This document shows, one piece after another, positions 37,491 through 48,280 of a stretch of DNA of 64,000 nt (position 1 is its first letter; the number at the start of each line of letters is the position of its first letter). This stretch comes from Glossina fuscipes. Taxonomy: Eukaryota; Arthropoda; Insecta; Diptera; Glossinidae. The stretch lies in assembly GCF_014805625.2 (NCBI RefSeq), contig NW_023998565.1, positions 2,614,833-2,678,832 on the forward strand. Reading direction: 5' to 3'. Under the pieces are notes generated by a model. It saw only the letters and a program-made list of their open reading frames with translations, searched no databases and was not told where the DNA came from. Made by a program: the position numbers and the translations under genes.

Positions 37491-38679
37491 AAATAAAAAT
37501 AAAATAAAAAGAAGAGTCCCGTCGGTTGTCTGCCGTCTGTCTGTCCACTGTAAGTCAGTCGGTCGTCGTCTGGCGTCGGCCCTACATATGCACACCCCCT
37601 TTATCCTTTCAGCTACAGCGGTGGCAGCTGTAGCGCTTAACTACTCATCGGGGACACAAAACAACAGGGGAATAAATAACTAAAGTAACTTACAATACAA
37701 TCCTCTCGCGATGTCGTGGCTGTCTCCTTCGGCGGCTCCTGTCCACGGCAAGGAAGTAGGAAGTTCGTCTTACGTCGTCGGCACAATCACAACACAGCTG
37801 GGATGTAGGTGCATGTGGGTGCACGTAGTTCATAAGCTACTGGAAAAGTATTCTTCTTCCTCTTAACACATCTTGATTGAGGCAAACACATTGTTCCTTG
37901 TTTTTTTTCTTTTGTTTTTTTTCGATCATTTATTAAACGCACAAATAAAAGATAAAATGTAATAATAGTTCAGGTGCACATCAGTGCTACAATCAAGGCA
38001 TTTAGGTAGACATTTTTTTGTCTTATGGAATTAAGCAGAATTCTAAATTTTTCATAACTTATTGGAGTGTATTTTTTTTCTTTACAATTTATTAAATGCG
38101 CTTGGCTATTTCTTTTTATTATAAAACTATGTTCTGCTAAAACTTTCCACAACACTTCATTAATACTTCGCAACCATTTGTTTATGAAGGTCACCTTTAA
38201 CCAATAATCTTCTACGTTATTCACTTGATAAGAAAACCTTTTGCTTCTTGTTGGACAAAAAAACGTATTCAAAGAACGGTGCAGCCATTACCCTTGCCTT
38301 GATTCTCTTATGCTTCTTCTAATTGTTCCACCTTTTTTTCCTTTTCTTTGATAAAAAAAGTTTAGACTTCATTTTTGTGGTTTAGCTTTTGCTAATTTTA
38401 ACTAAAGACACATTGACGTCATTCACGTCGCTTTTGTCGCTTTACTTTGAGGTTCTAATTAAAATTTATCCTTCTTTTGAGGTGTTAATTAAAATTTATT
38501 CTTTTTTCTGAATTTCGATATTTTCCGAGTTAATTTATTTCAAACTTCAATTGCACAAAATTTTTCTTTCGCGTATTTTTCTATTTATTTCTTTTTATTG
38601 TATTGATAATTAATTATTTACGCTGATTATCGTAATGCATACTTCCTTGTAAATTTTAATATTCACAGTCAGCTAATGC
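37491..38679. other. Repeat-like block without identified coding
   Basis: 37505-37860 is GC-richer than its surroundings with runs of 'gtctgtc' and 'gtcgtcgtc', as in old LTR sequences. A 100-codon minus frame at 37970-38272 has no recognisable domain. 38280-38679 is AT-rich. Confidence 0.35.
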
Positions 38680-39172
38680 TAGTCCTTTTGTTACCCTTGA
38701 GGGATAGTCTTCACAATTATTTTTTATTTATCCGTTTTATATTGAGCTCGAAAGCCCGTCCGAACTTCACCAGATGCCAAACAGTTCTCTTCGCTATCTT
38801 GAAATTAAAAAGCAGACAGACTTCTCATTCTTACTCAATTTCCCTCTTCTTCTTCCTGTTGCTCTCTCTATAACGGCTTGCCGCTACTCGCACAAGAGCA
38901 AGCATAGATCCCGCAAAATCATACGATTTTGCCTATGCTTGCAAAAGCAAAAGGAAAAAAAAGGAGTACCGCAAAGTCATACTATTTTGCCTGTACTTGT
39001 AAACAAGGAAATCAGAGAAGAGTAAAATAAACATACCCCGCAAGATCATACGATTTATTAGCGGTACCACAAAATCGCATGATTTGTCTAACGGCATGCC
39101 GTGATTCCGCTCCTTGCGGTTGACACAGACCGACAGACACCCTACCCAAGGTTTGTTCGCGGCCGTTACAGC
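38680..39172 (-). repeat. LTR-like repeat with a cluster of hairpins, copy 1
   Basis: Read on the minus strand it begins TGTAACGGCCGCGAACAAA at 39172 and matches the block at 45594-45900 (TGTAACGCCCGCGAACAAAA), including 'gaccgac.gacaccct' and the palindromic 'aacggcatgccgt' core. Inside lie four near-palindromes with an 'atcatacgat'-type core at 38898-38942, 38969-38998, 39037-39065 and 39065-39085. The first has 10-bp outer arms (gcaagcatag / ctatgcttgc) and 8-bp inner arms (gcaaaatc / gattttgc). No ORF. A solo LTR is likely, but the family is unknown. Confidence 0.5.
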
Positions 39173-39262
39173 TCGGACCCATCGATATCGCCTGCGATAT
39201 GGAATGTGTACGTCAAATAGTCCGCGGACAGACCAACTATACCCCCGACGGCCGACTACTAC

Positions 39263-39333
39263 GGACCAACGTGTGGCTTCGACCCACGCCCTGAGTTTAA
39301 GAGTCTCTGTTCTACCGACTGAGCTAGCCGGGC
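39263..39333 (-). pseudogene. tRNA-Lys(CTT) pseudogene or tRNA-derived repeat head
   Basis: The minus strand begins GCCCGGCTAGCTCAGTCGGT, keeps the loop CTCTTAA with anticodon CTT and ends with a variant of the tRNA-Lys T arm and acceptor. Compared with the normal gene it is 71 nt and not 73. It has lost bases before the anticodon stem and in the T arm (GGTCGAAGCC in place of GGTTCGANCCC), has a damaged D stem (GAAC for GAGC) and one acceptor mismatch. It should not fold into a working tRNA. It lies about 90 bp upstream of the LTR-like block on the same strand. Confidence 0.75.
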
Positions 39334-39411
39334 AAATTCTGTGTATACTCAAGAGGTTTTAGAGAAGAGAATATCTTTGGCTTGTTATACTCCTAGCTTC
39401 CGCCCTGTCTT

Positions 39412-40150
39412 CTAGCTGGTGTCATCGAACTTGCACCTTGTGACTAAGCTGTCTAATCTGTTCATTCCGTAAGTCGAGCAACCTTTGAGTAGCTGATTTT
39501 GTATCCGATATTGTTGATTTTCATTTGCAATTCTTTGCACCAAGTTTAGCAACCTTTCGCGATCTATGGGTCGTGAACCTCTTAACGCTTCCGTGGCCAA
39601 GTCGAAAGGCGTTCGACTACTGCTGCCCTCATTATTACTTCCACCACCCGTGTTGGCAGAGAATTCGAATTCACTGTTTATCATCGTTGAGCGGCCGCTT
39701 GATGCTAGATTTATTGGAATCTGGTTTATGTACGCTTGCGGAGCAGGCTGAAAACAAGATTTACTATGCTGAGCTGTTGCAGTTACGGTAGCATATGTGC
39801 TGAAATTACTGCCTGTAGTACTGTTGCCAGCAGGTTGTTTGGTTGAAGGCGATTGTTGCTGATCCTGCACGCTATGGCGATGGTGATGGTGCTGATGTGG
39901 ATGATAATTTGGTGTCGAGTGTTCCGGTTGCTGTTATTTCTGTGATTGGTGACGATGTTGATTTGTTGCTACGGTAGTTGCAGGTGGATGAGGCCTTGAA
40001 GATTTCCGTGTACTATGTTGGCTACTTAAATTTTTTATGATGCGTGTACGTTCGATCTATCTTAGCATCTATATGCACTGACATGCCGTCACCTAGAAAC
40101 GTAATAATATTCTTAGCATTATTCGTGATAGGTGATTGAACCTCCACTAA
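39412..40150 (-). pseudogene. Unidentified Gln/His/Ser-rich gene fragment
   Basis: The minus strand starts after a possible acceptor at about 40138 with VQSPITNNAKNIITFLGDGM and SVHIDAKIDRT, changes frame near 40050 and reads IIKNLSSQHSTRKSS, a Pro/Thr part, then QHRHQSQK followed by TAA, then a His-rich run and VQDQQQSPSTKQPAG. The last 150 codons are open to 39412 and include a probable coiled coil (RERLLNLVQRIANENQQYRI). One frameshift and one stop (perhaps CAA to TAA) suggest decay. It lies directly downstream of the exchanger pseudogene on the same strand and could be a separate gene or an extended tail. I cannot name it. Confidence 0.45.
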
Positions 40151-40205
40151 TTTTTGTTTTAATGATTATTATTAGAGCCCGCACATTTCATTTTTACTTA
40201 CATTC

Positions 40206-41867
40206 TTTAAATAATTTTTCGATAATGATATCGATTTGGCACGTTTGCGAGAACCGCTGCGTTTTCTAGGCCCTTCGACGACATTTCCCGTAGAAAGACG
40301 CGAACGTCTTTTTCCCGGCTTTAAATATTTTAGCAGAGGCATCGTAGATCCACCGAATACTAATGTAGTGAACAACACTATAATCAAAGTAGTAGTAATA
40401 ATAACGTGGCGTGTCTCGTCGCTTGATAAGTCGAGATGCAAAGACAAAGCGTAGGAAATGGCTCCTCTTAAGCCAGAAAACCACATAATAAATTGCATTT
40501 TGCTTGTGATTTTATGCTCACGAAATTTATTTACCACATAAGCTAAAGGAAAAATGTTACAGGCTCTTCCTATTAGGCAAAGGATAATAGCCCAAATACA
40601 AAGGACAATTCTACTTGATGTTTAAATAAGAAAATCGCCAAACCGAGATAAGCGAACATGCAAGTTTCGGCTATAAAGGCTAGAGTACGCATGGTTTGTT
40701 GCATAATAATCTGTGTAACAGTGGATAAATTAAAATGAGTGTAATGGGACATCACTATACCACAGAATAATATGGCCATTATTCCGCTAAGATGAATGCC
40801 CTCAGCCAAAACGTAGGGAGCATAGGTAAAAATTAGCATAAAGGCAAACTCCAAAGAAGGATGCTTTCTCAGATCGATATGATTAAGTAATAAAGCAGAA
40901 ATTAAAGCAAATCACCCCAATGCCAGCAGAGGCAAAAAACATTTCGCAGAAAGTTTTTAACGCCGAGAATATGGCTTCACCGGTAGTTCCTTGGACATAA
41001 GCACGACTGTTCGCCGATTGCGTGATAGTAGTAGTTAAAACAATGGAAATAGCATAATTTAGTGTACTCTCACCAAAAACCAACATGTTCAGTACAGGAT
41101 CAACGTCCAATGCGTGAAATATGGCTACTGTGGCAACGGGATCCACTGCCGAAATAAGAGAACCAAAGGCAAATGATTCCGAAAAATTTAGACTGTAATT
41201 ATAAAGAAGACAAAATTTAAATTCTTTTCTTGCACATCTTGGATATTTACCGATAAGCTACTTCAGCTAAGCCCAAAAGCTATATTCCAGCCCCTATGAC
41301 TAAAGCTGATATAGTGGTTCCAAACACTAAAATTGAGCCAATATTTTGAAAGAAGTTACCCTTATGAAGATTGTAACCCGGTTCAAAAATAATTGGTGGT
41401 AGTAGAACCAAAAAGAAGCCGGTAGGCGAAAATACTTCTTCTCGTTTCCAACTGGCATTTTCCCCTGTCATGACTTTAAGGAAGAGACCGATTAAAGCGC
41501 CTAGGAATACTACAACAATACTTTCGGGAAGATATTGAAAACCAGTTTGAAACATAAAGTGAATCAGTAGTATGCCCAGCATAATAACGCAAATAACGAA
41601 AAACAAGGAGAGGGACGAGTTGTGTTCCTGTTCCACTGCATGGTGATAAGGCAAAGGCGGTTCGGTTACTGCTGATGTCGAATTCTGCGTAGAGTTAGTA
41701 GCAGGAGCCACAGTTGTTGTCGATCCATTGTTTGTCGGATTCTTGGGGTCATCAGTTACTCTTGGTACTATTTTTTCATTATTATTGTTGACTGTAACAT
41801 TTGTTTTAATATCACTAATCATACTTATGTAAGCTTGCTTCATAATACGTAGGTGATCTTGCCACAA
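40206..41867 (-). pseudogene. Nhe1: Sodium/proton exchanger, NHE8 type (fly Nhe1), decayed
   Basis: The family consists of 11-12 helix membrane exchangers that swap Na+ for H+ in endomembranes. The order seen is: an Asn/Thr-rich luminal segment, FFVICVIMLGILLIHFMF, FQYLPESIVVVFLGALIGLF, FLVLLPPIIFEPGY, LHKGNFFQNIGSI, SLISAVDPVATVAIFHAL, VLNMLVFGESTLN, IHLSGIMAILFCGIVMSHYT, and FIMWFSGLRGAISYALSLHL. A 56-nt intron (41195-41250) is retained. Breaks: a TAG at 41280-41282 where the family has Tyr; two bases lost near 40905 and one near 40600; and the essential Asp of the family's FGES.LND block is Tyr (codon 41054-41056). The true first exon was not found. It cannot make an exchanger. It is a DNA-level copy, because the intron is kept. 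Confidence 0.9.
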
Positions 41868-42865
41868 AGATCTTGGAATTAAATTCTGTTAAACTTTTGG
41901 GATTATATTCGAGCATTCTTACTGCATTGAACAACGAACTCTCAATCACATTATTCACCGAGATTGTTCGTACCAATGGTGAAATAGGGGTAGACATATA
42001 TGCAAAAGTGGCAAAAATATATGTTCCAGGATTGAGTTTTTACAGAAAGGGTTCTTCACACGAAATCATTTTTAAATGAAAATAGCATGAATAGCATCCA
42101 TGTATATATGTATATATTATATGTAAGATGTGCAGGCATATACATATATACATGCATGTTACTACAAATTTCCATCACTTTTAAGTGACTTTAAACATTT
42201 TTCCAATTTGAGATAATGGTTTGTGATGTAGGAAAGTTAAATTTGCCTTTTTTTTTGGGAATGAGTTGACAGATCGACTTGAAACTACAGGCGACCATAA
42301 GAGAAGATGAGATTTAGATATGTTTTACAAATTGCGCAGTTACTGTTTCATCACTTTCTCTCTAACTCGTCTGGCGTTAACATTCATTGAGAGAAGGCAG
42401 GAAAGAGATGAGGAATTTACTACATCATATAAAATCATATAAATTCTGAGCTATACACAGGAGCTCTAGAACGCATATACAACGTTTTCACAGTTTCATA
42501 CGTTCAAAAACATAAATATGTTCGTGCTAGTTCGTGCAACGCTATTCAGGTGACAACTTTTTGCCTTACAGAGGTTAAAGTAAAAATATTAATTTGCTTA
42601 TTGTACTACCCTCCATGTTTTCCACATCATCACAAGGAGCTATCTCATGAATACTTTTCAACTTTGGGTGCGCATTTTATATTTGCAGGTGATTGTAACG
42701 TCAAAGACAAATAATGGTGTGGCTCCCCCGGAATAAGGCAGCTATAAACAGAAATAACGAAGAACAAGTTCGGTCGACCAACATTTCGAGCCATCGTTTT
42801 AAATAAAATCGTACACTCGATTGCTTTCGCTGTAAACAGAAAAAATTACAAAAGAGCAAGGCTTC
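41868..42865. other. No gene recognised
   Basis: A 60-codon frame on the minus strand (41815-41997) overlaps the start of the exchanger and is probably chance. 42095-42165 is rich in 'tatatg/catata' alternations. Nothing else stands out. Confidence 0.35.
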
Positions 42866-42867
42866 TG

Positions 42868-43305
42868 TGGTTCATTATTTGATCTTTCTTCTGACCATTT
42901 TCCAATCCATAAACAATTTCTGCGCTCCAAGCCATGCAAAAGATCAGATAAATTTCCAAATAAAACACAAACTAGAGTAAGTACAGAAAATACATAAGTT
43001 TACATGTTCCAACCGATATTCCTTTCAAAAACGCGCAGCACAATGACGCTGCAGAGGAAAATTTTTAATCGCACGTTGCGACAAGCAATTAAAATGGCAG
43101 CACCGAAATTCAAAGATAACCTATTTATTAGTAACGGAAGAAAAACGCATCCTTAGAGGACAACGGAAATATGTAGGTCAGCACTGTTGAAGCAACGCAT
43201 GACACAGTACACTAGGAAGTTGAAAGCTAAGTTTAGCAGCACAAGACAGAACAGAAGCTACAGTGACACCGTGGTCTAAATTAATACATACGGACCTAAT
43301 CTAAT
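42868..43305 (+). mobile_element. LINE ORF2 scrap
   Basis: The plus strand reads GFCGSLFDLSSDHFPIHKQF. LINE endonucleases end in an L.SDH.P(V/I) block of this form. The following 300 bp contain broken frames rich in Lys, Gln and Arg, as in the linker before the reverse transcriptase (for example TLRQAIKMAAPKFK). No RT motif follows. Confidence 0.45.
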
Positions 43306-43319
43306 GCCTTTGTACAAAC

Positions 43320-43930
43320 AAAAAAAGAGCAGCTGTTGCATTGAAAAAACGACTATGAATTTGGTCATATATGAGGGTAATTCAAAAATAATTTGGCAAC
43401 AACTGAAAGTAAGCGTCTGTATTTGGCTACAACTGAGATTAAGCGTCTGTATTTGTTTACAATTGAAAATTATTCAAAGAGTTAGTCTGATATTTTTTAA
43501 CAGCTGTTGCATTGAAAAAACGACCATGAATTTGGTCATATATAAGAGTAATTCAAAAATAATTTGACCACAACTGAGAGTAAGCGTCTGTATTTGTTTA
43601 CAGTTAAAAATAATTCAAAGAGTTAGTATGTATTTGTTAACAGCTGGTGAATTGAAAAAACGATTATGAATTTGGTCACATATGAGAGTAATTCAAAAAC
43701 AATATGACCACTACTGAGAATAAGCGTCTGTATTTGTTTACAATTGAAAAGAGTTAGTCTGTATTTGTTAACAGCTGATATGAGAGCATATGAGAGTAAT
43801 TTAAAAAAAATTTGGCCACAATTGAGAGTAAGCGTGTGAATTTGGCCACATCTGGGAGTAAGTGTCTATATTAGTTTACAATTGACAATAATTCAAAAAG
43901 TCAGCTGTTTAACTGGCTGTTGTTATTCTT
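43320..43930 (+). repeat. Tandem array of the 'taagcgtctg' repeat, about four units
   Basis: Units of about 130-170 bp start at about 43331, 43500, 43640 and 43770 with 'acagctg(t/g)tg(c/a)att'. They contain 'ttggtca.atatgagagtaa', 'aataatttgaccacaactga', one or two 'taagcgtctgtatttg' blocks and 'caaagagttagtctgtattt'. The last unit is rearranged. Single copies occur at 8.8 and 34.4 kb. The array sits about 100 bp before a Myb/SANT-like exon. Confidence 0.85.
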
Positions 43931-44033
43931 GTTGGAATTAGAATTTTTGTGTATAATTTTTCGACGTTTTTGCCTTTGTTTTTCGTTTCTTAATTTTAAG
44001 GTTTTCAATATTTTATTTCAAGAGAAGTGTTGA

Positions 44034-44177
44034 AAAGCCTCAAAAGAAGATGCTTATCATTTGGTGAGAGAAACTAAATTTATGGTGGGCAAAAAGGCGA
44101 AGGAGTGGTATTGGGAGAAGATACAAGAGACCTTAAGCAAAATTGGCCCCAAAAAGACTATTATAGAATGGAAAAAG
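44034..44177 (+). mobile_element. Myb/SANT-like DNA-binding domain exon, probably of a DNA transposon
   Basis: The open frame reads SKEDAYHLVRETKFMVGKKA and KEWYWEKIQETLSKIGPKKT, then IIEWKK before a GT donor (GTAGG at 44178). The spacing of the tryptophans (W..I...L......K....W+K) is that of the Myb/SANT-like domain of Zeste-type regulators and of the second protein of PIF/Harbinger transposons. No ATG precedes it in frame (TGA at 44031), so the start lies in another exon or is lost. I could not find a transposase. The tandem array upstream may be part of the same element. Confidence 0.5.
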
Positions 44178-45590
44178 GTAGGTTGTTGTAGGCTTTAAGC
44201 GCATATGACCAAAATGATCAATAAATTAGTGGTAAGCAAACGAAATTCAAAAAATTTCTATAATTTTTGTAAATGTGTTAACTTTCTTTTCATATTTTTC
44301 GTATCATTAAAAATATTGCTCATATGACCAAAGCTGAAATGGAATATTTGGATTGGTCTCTTTTGGGTCCGGGTCTGTTGTTCCCTGTTGTTTAATTGCG
44401 TAGTGCCAGAAAGATTGTTACCCCGATTGACCCTAATTTGGGCTGCTCAGGACTTAATGTGATACTGTGCGCAATCGGTATTAGAGGTCAATGGGTCCAA
44501 GTACGCTTGAATGTCCGTTTGCGAATATTTGCCTTCCAATAGAAATCAGCAAGAATGTTTAATTATGGAAACTACATTTTTCAACGGTTAGGTGCTACTT
44601 GTTTGTTCTAAAACATTCACTTAAAGTTAAATACGTTTGTATATTTACATCAAGTAGATTAGCAGTGGTATACAGTTTTAAATGGATCATTTCAAAGTAT
44701 TTTCATTTGTACTTTAATATAAAATGAATCTTTTTGAAATGTCTCGAACGGAATTTGCTGATTACAATCAAAAATATGGAGTCAAGTAAGAGAAATACTA
44801 GAAAGGAAATAGTCTCAAAATTCAAATGAATATTTGCCATACACGTTTCACAATGTTTAGTGAGAATTTTTTCATTTTTACAACTTGTTTACTTCGAACT
44901 TACAAAATTAACTTTAGTTACAGACTATCCACTGTGTGCATCATTATTTTGTATGGCATTAATTGTCATAATGTATTATAATAAAAAAATGTACAATTAC
45001 GATAAGGAAAACCAATATACGGACTGAAGATTGAACTACGATGGTTCTGATATCTACACACTTAAGAAATGTCCATAAGACGATCTAATAAGTTGAAGAC
45101 AAGTTTGTAGAGCATATGTTCATCAACAAAGTATTACGAATTTCCTTTGACAATATTATTTTTCACATATATAGAAAAGAAGTGGTAACATTCGGAAAGA
45201 CAAATAGGATATGATCAGGAGATTGTAAGACTCCACGTAAAGATTTGTTTACTATGTTAATTTTGAATAGATGATCATTACATCTCGTGTGATTGAACAT
45301 CAGTTTGTTAATAAGATAGACAACGTCACGTCTGAGTCCACAATAAATAAACCGAGGGGCTTTGTTTATTTGTGGAAATAAAGAGTGACGACCGTAAGAT
45401 GAATTATCTCACCGCTGTTGACAAAAAAGAAACTGAACGTTTTTTGTCAACTGTGCTCAGATGTGCAAGATTTTAAACACGATCATTCAAATGAGATTGT
45501 CTGGAAGGTGCAATTATATCTGCAGTGTTGTTGCTAAGAGTATCTGGGGGATCTGATTGTAAAGCGGATAAGGCAGATTTACTGTTTGGC
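44178..45590. other. No gene recognised
   Basis: The block at 44330-44560 is less AT-rich and may be element sequence. 44600-45590 is AT-rich. A 78-codon minus frame (45473-45709) runs into the LTR-like block and is not recognised. Confidence 0.35.
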
Positions 45591-45593
45591 ACT

Positions 45594-45900
45594 TGTAACG
45601 CCCGCGAACAAAATTCAGGGAGGGTGTCGGTCAGTCCGCTTTTACCACGAATGTCATAATAACGGCATGCCGTTATATGACATCGCGGGATTTTACTGTT
45701 ACTCTGCATAATAGCGGCTAGCCGTTAGGTATGCAGAAGAGCAGAGAGAGCGAAAAATCGTGCGAAGAAATTCGGTGGTGGTTTTCTCTCGTTTGCTGAT
45801 CGCTAAAAGCAGTCAAGCATTAACTACAGAAATGGACAGTCGAGAATTTCCTTTGTGTGCGAAAACTAAAGAATTTAAATGATTAAACCGGAATTTAAAG
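45594..45900 (+). repeat. LTR-like repeat with two 33-nt palindromes, copy 2
   Basis: Begins TGTAACGCCCGCGAACAAAA and is homologous to 39172-38680 on the other strand. Palindrome 1 spans 45653-45685 (ATGTCATA..TAACGGCATGCCGTTA..TATGACAT, perfect except for one extra A). Palindrome 2 spans 45706-45738 (CTGCATA..AGCGGCTAGCCGTT..TATGCAG). They are 20 nt apart. A/T-rich sequence with 'gagagagcgaaaaatcg' follows. No ORF. The exact right end is uncertain. Confidence 0.5.
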
Positions 45901-46259
45901 AAATTAACCAAACCATACAAAATTGGTTTTGTGACAACCTGAATTAATAAGACGAAGCCAAACACGGCCTGTTAAAAATAACCATAAACTACAAAGAATT
46001 GTTTCGTTTCTTAACTAAGTAGTTTTAAAAATGAATTTTGTTAATAAATACTAATTTGGTAACATTGCAAAATAAAAAGATATCAAGGCGTGCTCGTTAA
46101 ACATACACCAATATTACTATAAATTGTAAGGAAGCGATTTTGTTTCCTTACGAAATACAAGTCCGTCCGCCTTAGACATCTATCCCCAATCCGCAGTCAG
46201 CAAGTCCGATCTGTCCACGCATGCCGTTCTGTAAGCAATACACGGACAGCCCCCTCCAA

Positions 46260-46735
46260 TATCAAAATCATAAAACACACACTAAGTATACCTATACCTT
46301 GTACAGATAAAATCATAATATCACACACTGAATATGCCTATACCTTGTAACGAGAAAAATGTCTAACATCTATTGTACAGGCCCACGTGAGTTAATTCAT
46401 AGAAACACACACCACATGTGTGTAAAGAGAAAAGTACAAGCACATAGTGAGGATGCCTCTGTAAAACCACAGAAGCCCACCACAGCACAGATGAAAAACC
46501 CCAGTGTACCAAAAAGCTTAGATCCAAATCTCAAAATGTGTTAGCGGAGTCAAGAACCCAAATAAAAGAAAAACTTAGTTGCAAGAAATCAATATGTTAA
46601 GAACACAAGTAGAATCTCAAAATGTTTAAGAACTCGAAGGTTAAACAAAACTCAAAGCACAAATACTAGTAGAATCTCAAGAACTCAAAGGCTAAATAAA
46701 ACTCAAAGTATAAATACAAGCAAAACCCCAACACG
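46260..46735 (+). repeat. Direct repeats in the left foldback arm
   Basis: Two units of 'cacacac(t)..a.tat(a/g)cctatacctt' lie at about 46268-46350. Two to three units of 'agtagaatctcaa', 'aactc(g/a)aagg.taaa' and 'aaactcaaag' type lie at 46600-46735. Confidence 0.65.
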
Positions 46736-46808
46736 TTTAACATGCAAGAAGTAAGCTTAGGTAGAAAATCCTTGCATGCAAAACAAACCTCAGCAAGAGT
46801 CTCTACGT

Positions 46809-47687
46809 NNNNNNNNNNNNNNNNNNNNNNNNNNNNNNNNNNNNNNNNNNNNNNNNNNNNNNNNNNNNNNNNNNNNNNNNNNNNNNNNNNNNNNNNNNNN
46901 NNNNNNNNNNNNNNNNNNNNNNNNNNNNNNNNNNNNNNNNNNNNNNNNNNNNNNNNNNNNNNNNNNNNNNNNNNNNNNNNNNNNNNNNNNNNNNNNNNNN
47001 NNNNNNNNNNNNNNNNNNNNNNNNNNNNNNNNNNNNNNNNNNNNNNNNNNNNNNNNNNNNNNNNNNNNNNNNNNNNNNNNNNNNNNNNNNNNNNNNNNNN
47101 NNNNNNNNNNNNNNNNNNNNNNNNNNNNNNNNNNNNNNNNNNNNNNNNNNNNNNNNNNNNNNNNNNNNNNNNNNNNNNNNNNNNNNNNNNNNNNNNNNNN
47201 NNNNNNNNNNNNNNNNNNNNNNNNNNNNNNNNNNNNNNNNNNNNNNNNNNNNNNNNNNNNNNNNNNNNNNNNNNNNNNNNNNNNNNNNNNNNNNNNNNNN
47301 NNNNNNNNNNNNNNNNNNNNNNNNNNNNNNNNNNNNNNNNNNNNNNNNNNNNNNNNNNNNNNNNNNNNNNNNNNNNNNNNNNNNNNNNNNNNNNNNNNNN
47401 NNNNNNNNNNNNNNNNNNNNNNNNNNNNNNNNNNNNNNNNNNNNNNNNNNNNNNNNNNNNNNNNNNNNNNNNNNNNNNNNNNNNNNNNNNNNNNNNNNNN
47501 NNNNNNNNNNNNNNNNNNNNNNNNNNNNNNNNNNNNNNNNNNNNNNNNNNNNNNNNNNNNNNNNNNNNNNNNNNNNNNNNNNNNNNNNNNNNNNNNNNNN
47601 NNNNNNNNNNNNNNNNNNNNNNNNNNNNNNNNNNNNNNNNNNNNNNNNNNNNNNNNNNNNNNNNNNNNNNNNNNNNNNNNNNNNNNN
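46809..47687. other. Assembly gap, 879 N, at the centre of the foldback-like element
   Basis: Unknown sequence between the two inverted arms. Long inverted repeats commonly break assemblies at this point. Confidence 0.9.
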
Positions 47688-47929
47688 AGCACTCAGGTAC
47701 CAAATCGCGTGATTCGATCACCGTTAGGTATGTGGGTGCTAGTGCACTGTGTTTGCATGTGTTTTGTGTGTTTTTACATGTGTGATCGTGTCTTTGTACA
47801 ATGTGTGTATGTAGTTTATGCATTATCGTATGTTTTTACTATTTCTTTTCCTACCTACGTTCAATTCTGCTTGTTTTGTTTACCCTAACGGTGCATAGAG
47901 ATTCTTGCTGAAGTTTGTTTTGCATGCAT

Positions 47930-48280
47930 CGATTTTCTACCTACGTTCAATTCTGCTTGCTAAACATTTTGGGATTTTACTGGTAATTAGACCTTGGGTT
48001 TTTTTTTACTACGTCTTTCACACATTTGAGTAGTTATCTATATTTACGTACTTATTTACAACTGAGCAATTATTACATTTGGCATACCTAGTCGCATTTG
48101 GAGTAGTTCTCTCCAGTTGAATGCTTACTCACATTTGGGTAGTTATTTTCTTTAATGTTTACATACTTATTTACAATTACATTTGAAATACCTATTCGCA
48201 TTTGGAGTAGTTCTTTCCAGTTGAATGCTTACTCACATTGAGTGGTTTTTTTTATATATTTACATGCTTATTTACAATGG
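47930..48280 (+). repeat. Direct repeats in the right foldback arm
   Basis: Two units of about 115 bp carry 'cgcatttggagtagttct(c/t)t', 'ccagttgaatgcttactcac' and 'tacttatttacaa'. A shorter repeat 'ttctacctacgttcaattct' occurs at 47848-47871 and 47935-47958. Confidence 0.7.

Noticed and set aside
40055..40150. Alkaline phosphatase fragment (AKNIITFLGDGMS resembles the metal-binding AKN..(I/F)FLGDGM block)
   Set aside because: Only about 13 residues fit. The following SVHIDAKIDRT does not continue like the family, and the frame leads into the Gln/His-rich frame. I kept it as part of the unidentified gene.
46666..47888. Long frames through the N gap (up to 385 codons)
   Set aside because: They are open only because N codons were not counted as stops.
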